Shown one piece after another: positions 52,781 through 63,725 of a stretch of DNA of 64,000 nucleotides. Below the pieces are notes generated by a model, which searched no databases, had not been told where the DNA came from, and was given only the letters and a program-made list of their open reading frames with translations. Location: assembly GCA_014904985.1 (NCBI GenBank), contig MU129042.1, forward strand, positions 1 to 64,000, written 5' to 3'. Position 1 is the first letter of the stretch. Each line of letters opens with the position of its first letter. The DNA is from Hydnum rufescens UP504. Lineage: Eukaryota > Basidiomycota > Agaricomycetes > Cantharellales > Hydnaceae. The position numbers were made by a program, and so were the translations under genes.

Positions 52781-53890
52781 AGTCCGGTGTAAGTCCAGCT
52801 AAGTCCGAGAGAATCCAGGCAGGAATGAGATAATGAAGATAGGAGGGGACGGAGAGGCAATCCAGCAGCCCGGAAGGGACTAGGCGGAAACGAGTTAGCC
52901 GAGCCCAGGAAAGCAATGAAAAGCGCCCAACTGCTAGTGACAAACCCATGACACAGAAAGATATATGAGAAAATAACAAGATATATCATTTTGTATGTGG
53001 CTAATAATAGATATATTTGAGAAAAAATCAATGAATAAAGAAGAGATGAGCCCAATATGAAGCATTTGCATCCCCCGCAAGGACTTACGGGCACATCTGA
53101 CATCTCTCAGAGGCTTTCTCTCTAGCTATTAATTTTTATATGATACACCTCACTCCTTTGAGTCACTCTGCCACCCTGAGAAGGTCACTAGGACTACTTA
53201 AGACCAAAATTTCCTTATTTAGTTAAGTATATTTGCCATCCTGTGGGTTTGGATCACTATGAGTACCAAGGCATTCTGTTCTGATATATTAATATACCAT
53301 GCCTACAGTTTTATAATTTTCCATAATTTTCCGAGCAAAAAAGATGTCACATTTGAGACTTGAGGCAACCAAACATCACTTGTATTCAAACTCACTCTGG
53401 CTGAATATCTCAGATATTTTAAGAAAATTATGAAAAAATAATAAAATGTACACATGGTATCCATATATAGCACACAGATACTAGATACCATGGTGATCCA
53501 CCACCAGGATGCAAATAAATACCAGAACTGAGGAATTTTGGTCTTAACTGGTCCTGGTGACCTTCTTAGGGTGCAGAACAGTTCAAAAGAGTGAGGTGTA
53601 TCATATAAAAACTAATCGCGAGAAAAAAGCCTCTGGGCAACGTCAGATGTGCCCCAAAGCCCTTGATGGGGATGTAAATGCTTCATATCGGACTCATCTC
53701 CTCTTTATTCATTGATATTTTCTCGTGGATATCCATTGTTAACCACATAATGATGATTTATCTTGTTATTTTCTCATATATCTTTCTGTGTTGTGGGTTT
53801 GTCCACCGCAGTTGGGCGCTTTCTGGGCTCGGCCACTCCCCGTTGAGTGATTATATTCATTTGGCGGTCATTGGATTGATTCAAATNNNN
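52727..53890. mobile_element. Inverted-repeat element or two opposed LTR copies
   Basis: The stretch 52900-53235 matches the inverse complement of 53500-53830 (for example TTATTTTCTCATATATCTTT, AGTTGGGCGCTTT, GAGTGAGGTGTATCATATAA). The centre at about 53365 holds smaller inverted repeats. The left arm extends to TGTCAGGCCACGCTGCGACG at 52727, an LTR-like start; the right arm runs into a gap. It looks like a foldback element or two LTRs of one family in opposite orientation, inserted in the end of KDZ transposase 1. Confidence 0.6.
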
Positions 53891-53911
53891 NNNNNNNNNN
53901 NNNNNNNNNNN
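53887..53911. other. Assembly gap (25 N)
   Basis: A run of 25 N of unknown true length separates the inverted repeat from the gypsy LTR. Confidence 1.
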
Positions 53912-53935
53912 ACGATCGCCCTGAGAGGGGGGTGA

Positions 53936-54447
53936 TGTCAGGGTTCGCCCCCAACCGGTCTACTCCGGTCAACTCCCGGTCCTCATCCACCCACCTCAGT
54001 CCAGTTCTCCATTATTCCCTCACCCAAGTCCACTTTGCTTCCGGCTTGATTCCGGTTTGACTCCGGTCCAACCCTATCTTTGGTTTCATTTCTTTTCATT
54101 TCCCTTTCATTCCCATTGCTTCCGGTCACCCCCTGGCCGAGTTCCTGTTCCTGTTTCCTGTTCTGTTCCTGTTCCTGTCCCCCTTGTAACCACCTCCAGT
54201 TTAGCAATCACTCCCCGTAGTATAGTCATCATGTATAAGTAGTCCGAGAGCGAAGTCCAGAGACCCCAGCTTTGGTCTCTCAGGATTTCCACTGTTACTC
54301 CGGACTACAGGTCAGGCCTTCATGTATTCCGTATTCGTATTACATAATCTCAGGATTTCCGCTGTTTACTCCGGACTACAGGTCCGAGTATTTTCCAGTT
54401 ACTCCACGAGCTTAAGGACTGCTGTGCTTTGGTGTTGAGTCATTACA
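53936..54447 (+). mobile_element. Gypsy 3' LTR with polypurine tract
   Basis: A polypurine tract GAGAGGGGGG (53923-53932) precedes a TGTCAGGG start at 53936. The segment ends GAGTCATTACA at 54447, giving TG...CA ends and 512 bp. A TATAAGTA box lies near 54234, and a direct repeat of about 35 bases (TCAGGATTTCC...ACTCCGGACTACAGGTC) occurs twice, near 54281 and 54350. The coding part of the element lies in the gap or is lost. Confidence 0.75.
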
Positions 54448-54959
54448 TCTCGTAGGAACGTTTCGTCCCCCAGCCCTTTTCGCATTGATATAATGCCATG
54501 CCCTCATAGTTACCAGCATTATCTGCCTTAGTGTCCCAGTGGGACTGCCTTTGGCCAAGTCCGCCTACATGGTAAATCCATATTTCCCTCTCTCTCTCTC
54601 TCACTCACGCAGTAGTTCCTTGTCTAGATAAAAGGAGGAAGGCTCTAGTCGGCCCATGATGTCTTAAGGTGAGTATTTGATAGCATCCCTACGTCTGTGG
54701 TTTTTCATTCATGTTATCTCTCCCCTCCCCCTACATTTTTTTCATGCACTGTGCATGCTGCAGACAACTCAAGGGGCCGTGCAGCCATGACTGTCGTGCA
54801 TGCTGAGCTGCCTAAATAGGTGAGAGCAGTGCCAGTCATTTTTTCTTTGGTCTTGCAGTGTATATCCTCACTCCCACTCATACCACAGGACCATTATTCG
54901 AGTTCAAAGGCACCGTTCAAGGTGCAAACCACTATGTTACTAACAAGGTGGTATCCGTG
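54448..54959. other. No gene recognised
   Basis: Contains a short CT repeat near 54590 and no supported frame. Confidence 0.4.
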
Positions 54960-55640
54960 TTAATCTTTGTATACAATAGCTTCAACAATGTCCTCCAGGG
55001 CACAAAGACGATCATCCATCTCGGCCATCTTGCTCTCGGTCTCAGTCTGCTGTTGCTTGATGACACGCACATCATTTTCGAGACGGCCTCTCACCTCTGT
55101 AACACCAGCAAGGACGTTGTTCAGGATTTCCGTCAAATCCTCAATGCCAGCAGCCGATTTCGAGCGCTTAGTGGGGGAATTGGGCACGGTCTATACGTCC
55201 GACATCAGTTTTTGGTGTGAGAATTTTTGCTTCGTGCGTACCGAGTCTCCTTCACGACGTTCGTAATGTTGAGACCCACGTGCTGTAGATCTTGGACGAC
55301 CCAGTGTAGAACGCAAGACACGAGAAGACGTTGGGGTATTCGGGGGTGTCAAAGACTGGGTGGGATTGTTTACGGGCAGATCGGCCCACTCTAATGGGCA
55401 CATGAGTGTTATGGCATTCGACGAAGCAATTATTGTTGACTCACTGAAGTAACCACAAGAGGTCGTGTGTTTGCTGTGAACCCTACAGGCAAAGAACTTA
55501 CGTCCTTGGTTGGGTGAGTCCTTTCGTACAGTCCGCAACACGGCTAAATGGAATAGTGATCAATTCAAGCATTTACCCAGGCTGCAATCTGCTCCAGCCT
55601 CACCAGGATGCTCACACCAACAATTTGGAGGTGTCGACAT
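54960..55640 (-). CDS. GRF-type zinc-finger protein with C-terminal coiled coil
   Basis: The model has four exons: 55577-55640, 55445-55543, about 55248-55390, and about 54960-55197, with a complete frame of roughly 180 aa. Residues 7-20 read NCWCEHPGEAGADC, then VRKDSPNQGRKFFACR, then TSCGYF and, across a 54-nt intron, KWAD. This is the GRF zinc-finger pattern: paired Cys, 'N-GR-F--C', 'CGFFxWAD'. GRF fingers bind single-stranded or structured nucleic acid in several repair and topoisomerase proteins. The middle is Ser/Pro/Arg-rich and the end (EILNNVLAGVTEVRGRLEND to EDIVEAIVYKD) is a coiled coil. No stop interrupts it, unlike its neighbours. The first intron (33 nt) is unusually short. It lies next to the KDZ transposon at 55.9 kb; a link is only inferred. 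Confidence 0.75.
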
Positions 55641-55924
55641 GATCCCACTGGGGGGGGGGATAAGCGGTAAGTTTGGGGGAGGACGGAGTGGACAGAGTTG
55701 GACTTTTTAACTGATGCAGGATCCCTAGAGGGCAATCACCATGGTTTTGCTTCCGTCTGTGGGATTCGGACACCACTGGCCTTCGTTCCGCTCTTGTTTA
55801 CCTTCCATTTCTTCTCCATCTCTATTCTGTGGCCAGGGCCATGCTATAGCATCATATCATGTAGCAGACTATGTTCATCTGGCACCAATTTGGGATAGGG
55901 AGCGTGGTCAGTGCTCTTATGAGT
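55641..55924. other. Short intergenic stretch, no gene recognised
   Basis: Between the GRF gene start and the KDZ subterminal repeats. It may hold the GRF gene promoter. Confidence 0.4.
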
Positions 55925-56236
55925 TTTAGTGTAGCTACACTAATTTGAAATAGTGTTGCTACACTAGTTCTTCCTAACTGGGAAGGTCCCATTGCATCGG
56001 TTCGTTGAGCCGATGCCATCCCTGCTCCTGTTGCATGTGTGTTACACCTTAATATCTGCTTCAGGCGGAAAATAACCAAACACTCTGTGAGAGATACGCA
56101 TTTATATCCACGATCACGCTGCCTGCACAACGTTTTACTTAGCGTGGTCAGTCATACCCATCGCTGCGTCACATAAAAATGCATCGTTCATTACCATTGC
56201 TGACCCACTGATTAGTTCAGTATCCCACCTAGACAC

Positions 56237-59200
56237 ATGCCCAGCAACGCTCCAATACGTGGGCTTGTTCGAGTTGGATTTTCGAACCAACTAGAGGCAA
56301 ACCCCAGTCCACTACATCAATCTCCACGTCGTAATGCTCCAACTCAACGTCGTAATGCCATCGTGGATAGGACCGCTCTCACTGGCAACCCAATCATTCA
56401 TATTAGCGAGCCGCCGGCGTCACACATTCGCAATACCGTTCCTGCTATTGTTGGGGCATCTGATCCACATAGATCAAATCCACGCATACGGAATGTAGTA
56501 TTCCAGGGTTTCAATCGCCAGTGTATGACTATCCAGAGTGTAAGGATCCTATCTGTTGTACAGGAACCTATCATTAACAAACCAACAGGGCGTTGTTGAA
56601 TCTGAGGGAACTCCAAGGCCCAGGAGCCACCATGCATCTCGTACGTCACATCGCAAGAAACCAAGGCGACCCGCAACATCAAAGGCATTAAATTCCGAGT
56701 CATGCAGTATGCAGCCACCAACTGCCGCCCACCATGGCGATTCAAATAATTGATTCACCCCCCGCCTCATACAGTCTCATGACAATCATCCTGTAACTCC
56801 CGCACGCAGGCCTTTTGAACTCTTCGACAGAAGTACCGCACGTCCACCACCAATCGTCCCTCAAAAACAAAAAGTCGATGCTTTCATTCCCGTGATTCAT
56901 GCTGGGGGCCGGACTCTGTATCAGAGAAATACTCAGCTACTTCATGCGAAGTGTAGTCATGCAGAAACTAGGACAGGTGAAAATGATGACAGTGGTGCAC
57001 CAGTGGCTCCCGGTTCGATATCTCTGGACGATCTCGGTGCGAATGATGTATTTACTGAGTCTCCTGCTGTCCGTTCTCCAACAAAACAAACATATCGCAC
57101 AACGTCAGAGAAACGAACGGCATCTGCTAGGCGATGGAACATGATTCTCCCTCAGTTGGTGACACCATACACAAAGCTCATGAGCACAACTTCCAACGGG
57201 CGGCACCCTGTGCCAACTTTCCGCAGTTCGTGCACGAAAACTAACTGTAATGGACCCTCCAGGCGGAAACTTAAGGTTACATGTGTCTATACAAAGTGTT
57301 TGTCGATTTTCTTTCTATTTCTCATGGGTACTAACATCCTAAATAATGTAGACCTCGAAGAGATTTACCTCGATGTTTGCAAATGTTGCCCCACAAGCCT
57401 TCAGCTCCTTGAGCGGGGCCTCTTTCCATCTGCCCCAGTGCGACCTACGCTCACAGTCGATCTTGATCAGCTTGATCTTGTATCAACACTGTTCATGGTC
57501 GGTGCCCCAAATGTCATGAACTGGGCCGAGACTCTCACATCGTGCCTGGCAAGGAAGGGGTATGTGCTCGGGGGTCAGGTTAGTAGTCTACATTTGAAGC
57601 TTCATGTTTCCCTCATCTTTTGAATCAACAGGACGTTCTTCGTCGTCATTATGGCCAGGCGCTACAGTATTACCGAGTCATGATTGACATGGTGTCTCAG
57701 ACTGTCAATAATGCGATTGAATCCTCTCGGAAGCGCCAGGCTCAAGGGGAACATGCTGTGATCCCACAGACGTTCAAATCGCTGGCCGGGAACCCCATCA
57801 CACGTTCCTACTTCACCCAGGACGAGGACCACAAACCATCACATGATGGGAAGCGCCCGAGCCCTTATCTTCGCTCACAATGCCCAATCTGTTGTGGCGG
57901 CGATACTTATTTAACCACAGATGGGTTGTACGTTATCAATTTAGAATACACTGGGACCAAAGCTAACTTTATATTGATTCTAGGCCCGATATACAGTTTT
58001 CTGGCGATGCGTGTTTCATGCAATCGCGTGAGTATGATGAACATGGGGTTCATGACCCTGCTCTCAGTGACTGTCCCCCACGCACTCTATTCATTTCACC
58101 AGAGGAGTGCGAGGCTATGAAACGCTACATAGAAGGGAAATGAAACAGCAAAGTCCCAAATGTAGATCGTGAGAATGGCGAATCATTTAATGCGGCGAAT
58201 GAGGCTCGATCGAAGAGTAAGAAATTGAAATTCGACGATACAGGGCTTGTTGCAGCTGTTTGTCGCCACGACCGCATCTGGTACCTTGTCAACATGACAG
58301 AGGCTGGCGAAAAGCAATATTATATGTTCGCCATACTGGACAAAATTTTTCAAGAGATTCCAGGGAACTTTACAGTGGGATTTCTCCATGATCTCGCATG
58401 TCAATATCACAGAAGCATGATGAAGGTACGTTGTCTTGTCATGTATTTCTACCTTGGGTAAATTCGGCTTAACAAACCATCCGCAGTGGAAGATCCTGCC
58501 CAAATGGGCAAACCGTATTCTTTTCAGTCTACCAGCATTGCATGCATACGGGCACCAGTTTGTGTGCCAGATCACGTATCATCCCCACAAAATCGAAGCC
58601 TTCAGACGCACAGATGGCAAGGGGACTGAACGGTTTTGGAACTCTATCAGCCCTTTGATTCATGTTTGTCGAGTATCGGGGGTTCGTTTGCCATCATCTC
58701 AAGTGCCATTAAATGCATACTCATGACTCTGCAGTTTCACCAGTGTCTCTATACAATCGATACAAAACTCGCATATCTTGATCAACAAAACCTCAAGCGA
58801 CTAGGCGGATGGCTTAGCCGACGATATCAGGACACCACGAAAAAGATATCCGAAGTGGGAGTCCAGTTGGTCAAATTAGGAATACAGCCATCCCAGTTGG
58901 ACAACTTGGCACGGGACTGGAACGAGGCGAAACTCTACTACCAGGCCCAAATTCCAAGTGTGTCAATCTTCTCTATTCTTTAAAGTTCCCTGCCGACATT
59001 GCTCCACAGGCCGTGGGAGGCAAGGGATGGAAAAAGAGATCGAAGGTCTCCTCCATCTCCGAGACAGTCTTGAACTCGTTTGAGGCCATATTACCAAGGT
59101 CGGACGACAAATCGATGTTCTCGTTAGTGCTGGATGCATCGGCACTCCTCTCGGACTTCAGAATGATGAACTTAGTGAATTGATGGAGCAGGAATGCATG

Positions 59201-60282
59201 ATCGCGCACCAACTTTCTGCCAAAGAAGACAAACTGCTCAGCAAGTCATTGGACCAGAATCAATTGGAGATGATGCTGCAGTCCAAATTGTACACCCAAC
59301 TAATTCAGCTGCGTGCGACGCAGACTCAGCTTCAGGACGCCCTTCATGCCCGGAAACACTCGTACATGCAGAATATAGGCCATATTCATCTTCACCTAGG
59401 TAAGTCTAGTGCCCTCGAATAGGACGTGTTCATTTATACCTTCTGGAAGATCACCAGGTGCAACGCACCGCACAAACCGACAAGAAGCTCAAACCCCGGA
59501 TATATTGACTTCGCCGGAAATTCAATGAGCGTGTTGAACGAGTTCTCCGCAGCTGGGACGAAGCTCCCGTGCATTGGAAAAAGCCTATTCCTGTGCCTAG
59601 TGATGGGATGTTTAACTTAGAATCTGACCACCCGATCCACCAACATTTTGGACCTCTTGACGGTCTCGATGGCTCTGTTGGCACTCCTCTGCGTTGGCAA
59701 ACGGACGAGGCATTCTTTGTGGCAGCCAGTGCCATGCACACACTCAAAGGTGCGCAGCAGGAACTTAAGGTAATCACTCGAGAGAGGCAGGCACTTCAAG
59801 TATGGGCCCATGAGGAAAATGAGGCTATTCTCCATGCGTTACGGGAAGCTGGTGTGTGAAGTCACGCTATGTTCGACGGTGCCATCAATCATGAGGCTCT
59901 TTTTTCCCCACTACTAGAACATGATGATGTACTCGTATACCACCTTAAACAGAGGAAGGCTGAACACAACTATCTCATAGAACGATGGCGCGGAGCTACA
60001 AAACACATCCCATGTCTTGGTAATCCACCCAACTGGCCGGATTCGCGCAAACATACGACGATAATGACTTGGGTGGGTACGGAGGCGAGTTTCCCAGCGG
60101 AACATGAGGCGGGACGTGATCTCGATGGCAATGACGTCAATGACTCCGATCTGGAGGATCTTATTAAGCTGGAACCGCCAGCCCTCCTCATCAGTGAGTT
60201 TTCAAGATTGATTGATGGGGAGGATAAGAGATTTGATGATGTAGACTCAGATACGGATGATGTTGACATCAATCTTGAATGA
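56237..60282 (+). pseudogene. KDZ transposase 2, nearly full length, three nonsense codons
   Basis: Exons read, in order: a basic Arg/Pro-rich N-terminus; the Cys-rich region (CTKTNCNGPSRRKLKVTCVY, then VCKCCPTSLQLLERGLFPSA); LDQLDLVSTLFMVGAPNVMNW; SPYLRSQCPICCGG near 57890; GDACFMQ with the first catalytic Asp (58005-58007); AAVCRHDRIWYLVNMTEAGEK; FLHDLACQYHRS with the second Asp (about 58390); HAYGHQFVCQITYHP; and GTERFW with the Glu (58628-58630). A C-terminal coiled-coil and acidic tail end at 60282 (DDVDSDTDDVDINLE). In-frame TGA codons stand at 58141, 59081 and 59506, the last two in helical regions; each could be a former CGA. Introns are short with GTACGT/GTAAGT donors. The protein would cut and paste the element in the nucleus; this copy is probably dead. 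Confidence 0.85.
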
Positions 60283-60319
60283 AAAAATTCTTTGTGCTTG
60301 CACATTTTTGAAGGCAAAT

Positions 60320-60530
60320 ACTGCTATGTGTAGCTACACTGCTTCATTCAATACTCGCCCATAGATGTAGCTACACTAAATAAATCAGGTAGAAACCATG
60401 TAGCTACATGACTACCCTGAGGCACACAACTGTAGCTCCACTAATAGTCTAATTCAAAAATGTAGCAACACTACCCCTGAGCTCCCGGGGGCTCCGCCCC
60501 CAGACCCCCAGTGGTGCTACACTTATTTAT
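60320..60530 (+). repeat. Right subterminal repeats TGTAGCTACACT of KDZ transposon 2
   Basis: Six to seven imperfect copies in about 200 bases, in both orientations because the motif is palindromic. See the transposon entry for the left copies at 55928-55965. Confidence 0.8.
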
Positions 60531-60671
60531 ATGGAACATTCTGACTGTAGCTCCACAAAGGTACACATTCAGTCCTACCTTGTTAGGTTGACATCTGCAC
60601 AGGACGAAGTCAACCTAAGGAGGTTGCCGAAATGGGGGGCCTGAGGTGAATCAATTATTTACAATTAAGGG

Positions 60672-61364
60672 TCACCTATAGCACCTACTACCTTGGCACT
60701 TCTTACAAGCTGACTGAATCTCCTGCCAATGCTTCTGTGACTCTGGTGCGACATCATCAAAATACTCACCCATCCCCACCTTCATCCTCTCAGCTGCTGC
60801 CTTGTGAACATGAATAGGAATTATCAGCTGAGTATTCCACCAATAGAGATAGAAGGCATCTGAGCTCCATCAGCCAAGCTTCTGCACCACTTGGGGACTA
60901 GTACCCCTACTAAGGAGATGTGTGGTACCTCCGATGTGGAAACTATGCCCTGATGGGAGAAAAAGACCCCTGGCTGACCAGATTTTGTGCAACCTGTGCA
61001 TCAAAATGTGCTTGACCACCAGCTCCCACCCATCTGCTGTGCAGAATGCAAACAATGGTGCCTCATCAGGAAGGTCTTGGTTTGTGCTTAGATGCTGCTG
61101 CAAAGCATGAAATGGGCAAGAGAACTCATCCTTGTATGTAAGGATGAGGTCTGCACCCCTGTGTGACATCTTCGTCCATGGAAGCCAAATGGTGACAGAT
61201 TGGACTCCACTGTCATTCCTCCAATTCATCAGTGCTTTCTGTAGAACATTCCGAGTTGGGTCGATGGCCTTTGCTGAAGAGACTGTGACCTCGCTGAGCC
61301 AAGCCACCCCCCAGAAGGCTGTGCAAACCACTGCCCAGCATGCCGCTGTGGAAGATAAAAACAT
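60672..61364 (-). pseudogene. Tyrosine recombinase C-terminal domain, one nonsense codon
   Basis: The minus-strand frame reads AVVCTAFWGVAWLSEVTVSS, LPWTKMSHRGADLILTYKD, FSCPFHALQQHL, and GHSFHIGGTTHLLSRGTSP, then VVQKLG, TGA (60870-60872), WSSDAFYLYWW. This is the catalytic core of the tyrosine recombinases found in basidiomycete Crypton/DIRS-like elements and related genes: the 'GHSFxIGGTT' block with its His, the 'GRWSS' block where TGA replaces the Arg codon, and the nucleophile Tyr in FYLYW. The frame stays open for 66 more codons to a TGA at 60672. The N-terminal SAM-like domain is missing upstream. Without the nonsense codon the core would be complete, so inactivation looks recent. Confidence 0.8.
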
Positions 61365-61379
61365 CCAGTATCAGAAAAT

Positions 61380-61880
61380 GTGAATATCCATTGATCCCAG
61401 CCATTGGAATGATCATGTGGCCTATTACGAAATCAATTATGGCTACGTGCAGAAATCGAATTCGTTCTATAACTCCGTCAGTTTTGATCGGAGAAATACG
61501 CCCATATAACTCTCGGAAGGCCACGATTCATACCTTTCGAATGGTACCAAACACAAGTCGAACGGACCGGAAATGCACTCTCCAGACCAATATTACTGTC
61601 AAAATCCGGGATTTTTAGTAAAAAAACGAATTTATCCGTCAGTTCGCATCCAATCCTCTCGGAACAACCGCGCCTGGAAAGATATAAAAAATCCGCATCC
61701 AACGGTACTGAGTACGCGAAGAACAGATCAAAACTGAACTCTACAGAACAATATTACTATCAGAATCAACACCCATCAGTAAAAAACGAATTTCTCTGTC
61801 AGTTTACACCGGATCTGCTCGGAACCACCGCTCCCAGAAAGCTGTTAAAAATCCGCATTGAATGATACCAAGAACGTCTA
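61380..61880 (+). repeat. Degenerate direct repeats of about 160-170 bp, three units
   Basis: Units start at about 61457, 61627 and 61787 with CGAATT(T)...TCCGTCAG. Each continues with a TCGGAACAACCGCGCC-like block, an AGAAAG block, and ATCCGCATCNAACGGTACC. The same blocks recur at 63425-63725. They are probably parts of retrotransposon LTRs or leaders. Confidence 0.65.
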
Positions 61881-62039
61881 TTACGGATGTAAACTGTTGT
61901 TTCTGCATCAAATACCATCCCATGCACTTGTCCCCATTATCAACCAGCAACAAAAACATCTTAACCACTGGACTACAAACAAATTAATCTCCAAGAACTT
62001 GGAAATATCCTTTGATTTCATCTCCCATTGCCACAAATA

Positions 62040-62570
62040 ACTTCTAGAACCTCACAGATAAGAAAGATAACACTCCCTTGACTACCCTTTTGTTCTGTTT
62101 ATGAATGACTCACCCTCCTTGCAACCACTTTATGAAAGATAACACCTTCTTAGCAACCCTTTTGTTCTGTTCATGAATGACTCACCTATCATGCAACCAC
62201 TTTATGAATGACTCACCCTCCTTGACAACCCTATTGTTCTCACATATGACTCACCTAGGAGTGAGTCATATTCTTTAAACACAGCCACCTTCAGAAAGGT
62301 ATAAAAGCTGGTAGATTTTCCTGTATCCCCCCATCATCTTCTCACTACTGGAATATACTACTGTCTACAAATCTGCTTGCATCTTAAGAGAGTACTGATC
62401 TAAAGCCATCTGGAGCTAAGTCATATATAAGGTTGTTAAGACTAAGTCACTGGAAGCCCTCTACGCGAAATACTGAGCCAAGGATAGTTGCAGGACCTAA
62501 GGTTAGAGTTGCTGGACATCCAAGGAAAGGTGAGTAATAATAAAGTCAAGTCAGAAGAAGAAAGAAATAC
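62040..62570 (+). promoter_or_regulatory. LTR-like promoter segment with short repeats and TATA box
   Basis: The sequence ATGAATGACTCACC...CAACCACTTTATGA recurs three to four times between 62095 and 62280, followed by GGTATAAAAGC at about 62297 and a CT-rich stretch. This resembles the U3/R part of an LTR. Downstream to 62970 no gene is recognised. Confidence 0.45.
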
Positions 62571-62971
62571 ATTGACACACTGAATCAAGCTTAAACTAGT
62601 CCAGAACCCTCTTTAGAATCTGCATTTTGACCAGGAGGACACAAACAGGTACCCACAGATAGCAGTAAACAGTTCAACACAACGCGTATAAGCCTTTCAC
62701 AAGCATCCCACGATATATCATTGGCTATAGCTAGTCCACACCACAATCTTATCCTCCACTGAATACCATACCTAACTTGTTAGAGAGTGATCAACCATCA
62801 GAGCGAACCAGCCCATTGAATAAAAACAGAAATACAGTCTCCCATCTACACACTGGCTGAACCAGAGTTTGATTTGACAGTCATCGGAGCTCCCAATCCT
62901 TCTTCTATACCGCATCATACGAGTTCAGAAAATCCAGGACATCATAGATAGCCTTGAGATGTGCCAACCAG
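62571..62971. other. No gene recognised
   Basis: Only short frames without motifs are seen; it may be the leader of a retrotransposon disrupted by the LTR at 62972. Confidence 0.35.
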
Positions 62972-63424
62972 TGTTGGAGGGATAAATCCCTACACCATAG
63001 AATCCTCATCCTCGGCCCATTTTCCCTACGAACAAATCAATTATATGTCACCGCACTCATTTAATTATATCGCCATTCATTTATTCATGAAATCAATTGG
63101 ATTCCTACCCTTTCCAACCCATAATATCGCCTCATTCCTTTACCATGTCCGCCAGTCAATTTATTGACTATCTGTTGGACTTCAACAGTCCTCATCAAAA
63201 AGGGGCAGTTTATGCCCTACTTCAAATCCATTTTCTTTGGACAAGGCAATTCAACTTGCCATCTTTCTTCAAGACTGGGTGACTTGCCTGCTCTTCCAGG
63301 TCATCCTACTGCCTTAAGGGCGACAGATTATGATTATGTAATGACGCGGACCACGCCTAGTTCCAATTCTGGACTCGTGGATTCGTCACATGATCCAGAT
63401 AGGGGCTGCACTACTCTAAAGGAG
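62972..63424 (+). mobile_element. Gypsy-type LTR, plus orientation, second copy
   Basis: Starts TGTTGGAGGGATAAATCCC and matches the inverse complement of 1-453 to the end of that copy, with few differences. A short frame inside (TAACCATGTCCGCCAGTCAAT region) is not considered a gene. The segment after 63415 is likely still LTR because the left copy also resembles it there (ACTACT then GAAGGA/AAAGGA). Confidence 0.75.
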
Positions 63425-63725
63425 TATTTTTCGAATTTCTCCGTCATTTGTGATCAGATCGACTCGAAACGACCGCGCCCAGAAAGATACGAATTGTACC
63501 TATCGAACGGTACCAAACACGAAACGAACGGATCAAAAATGCGGTCCCTGTAACAATATCTTGCCATGATTCATACTCTGAAGGAGTATTTCTTGCTTTT
63601 CGAAGCCAATTCTTATCGGATTCGTTCGCGAGTACCACGCCCTGAAAGCTGTTGAAAATGCGCATCGAACGGTACCAAGGGAAAAACGAGCGGACGCGAA
63701 CTCCATTTTTCACAAGACAACTCCC
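63425..63725 (+). repeat. Two units of the CGAATTTCTCCGTC / AACGGTACCAA repeat
   Basis: Each unit begins after a CTNAAGGAGTATTT block (63417 and about 63577) and ends with CGAACGGTACCAA plus ACGA/CGGA. They match the blocks at 61380-61880. Confidence 0.6.

Larger units (their letters stand above)
55925..60560 (+). mobile_element. KDZ transposon 2 with TGTAGCTACA subterminal repeats
   Basis: The transposase gene is flanked on both sides by related short palindromes: GTGTAGCTACACTA and TGTTGCTACACTA at 55928-55965, and TGTAGCTACACT, TGTAGCTACACTAAA, TGTAGCTACATG, TGTAGCTCCACT, TGTAGCAACACT and GGTGCTACACTT at 60328-60525. These fit transposase-binding subterminal repeats. Exact ends and target duplications could not be fixed. 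A GC-rich hairpin (GGGGGCTCCGCCCCC) lies near 60488. Confidence 0.7.

Noticed and set aside
53678..53935. Hydrophobic plus-strand frame near the second gap
   Set aside because: AT-rich arm of an inverted repeat read by chance as hydrophobic residues; it also crosses the gap.
56398..56770. Minus-strand frames over the KDZ 2 N-terminus
   Set aside because: Shadow frames of the plus-strand transposase exons.
61213..61524. Minus-strand frame over the start of the recombinase remnant
   Set aside because: It is in another frame than the recombinase and has no motif.
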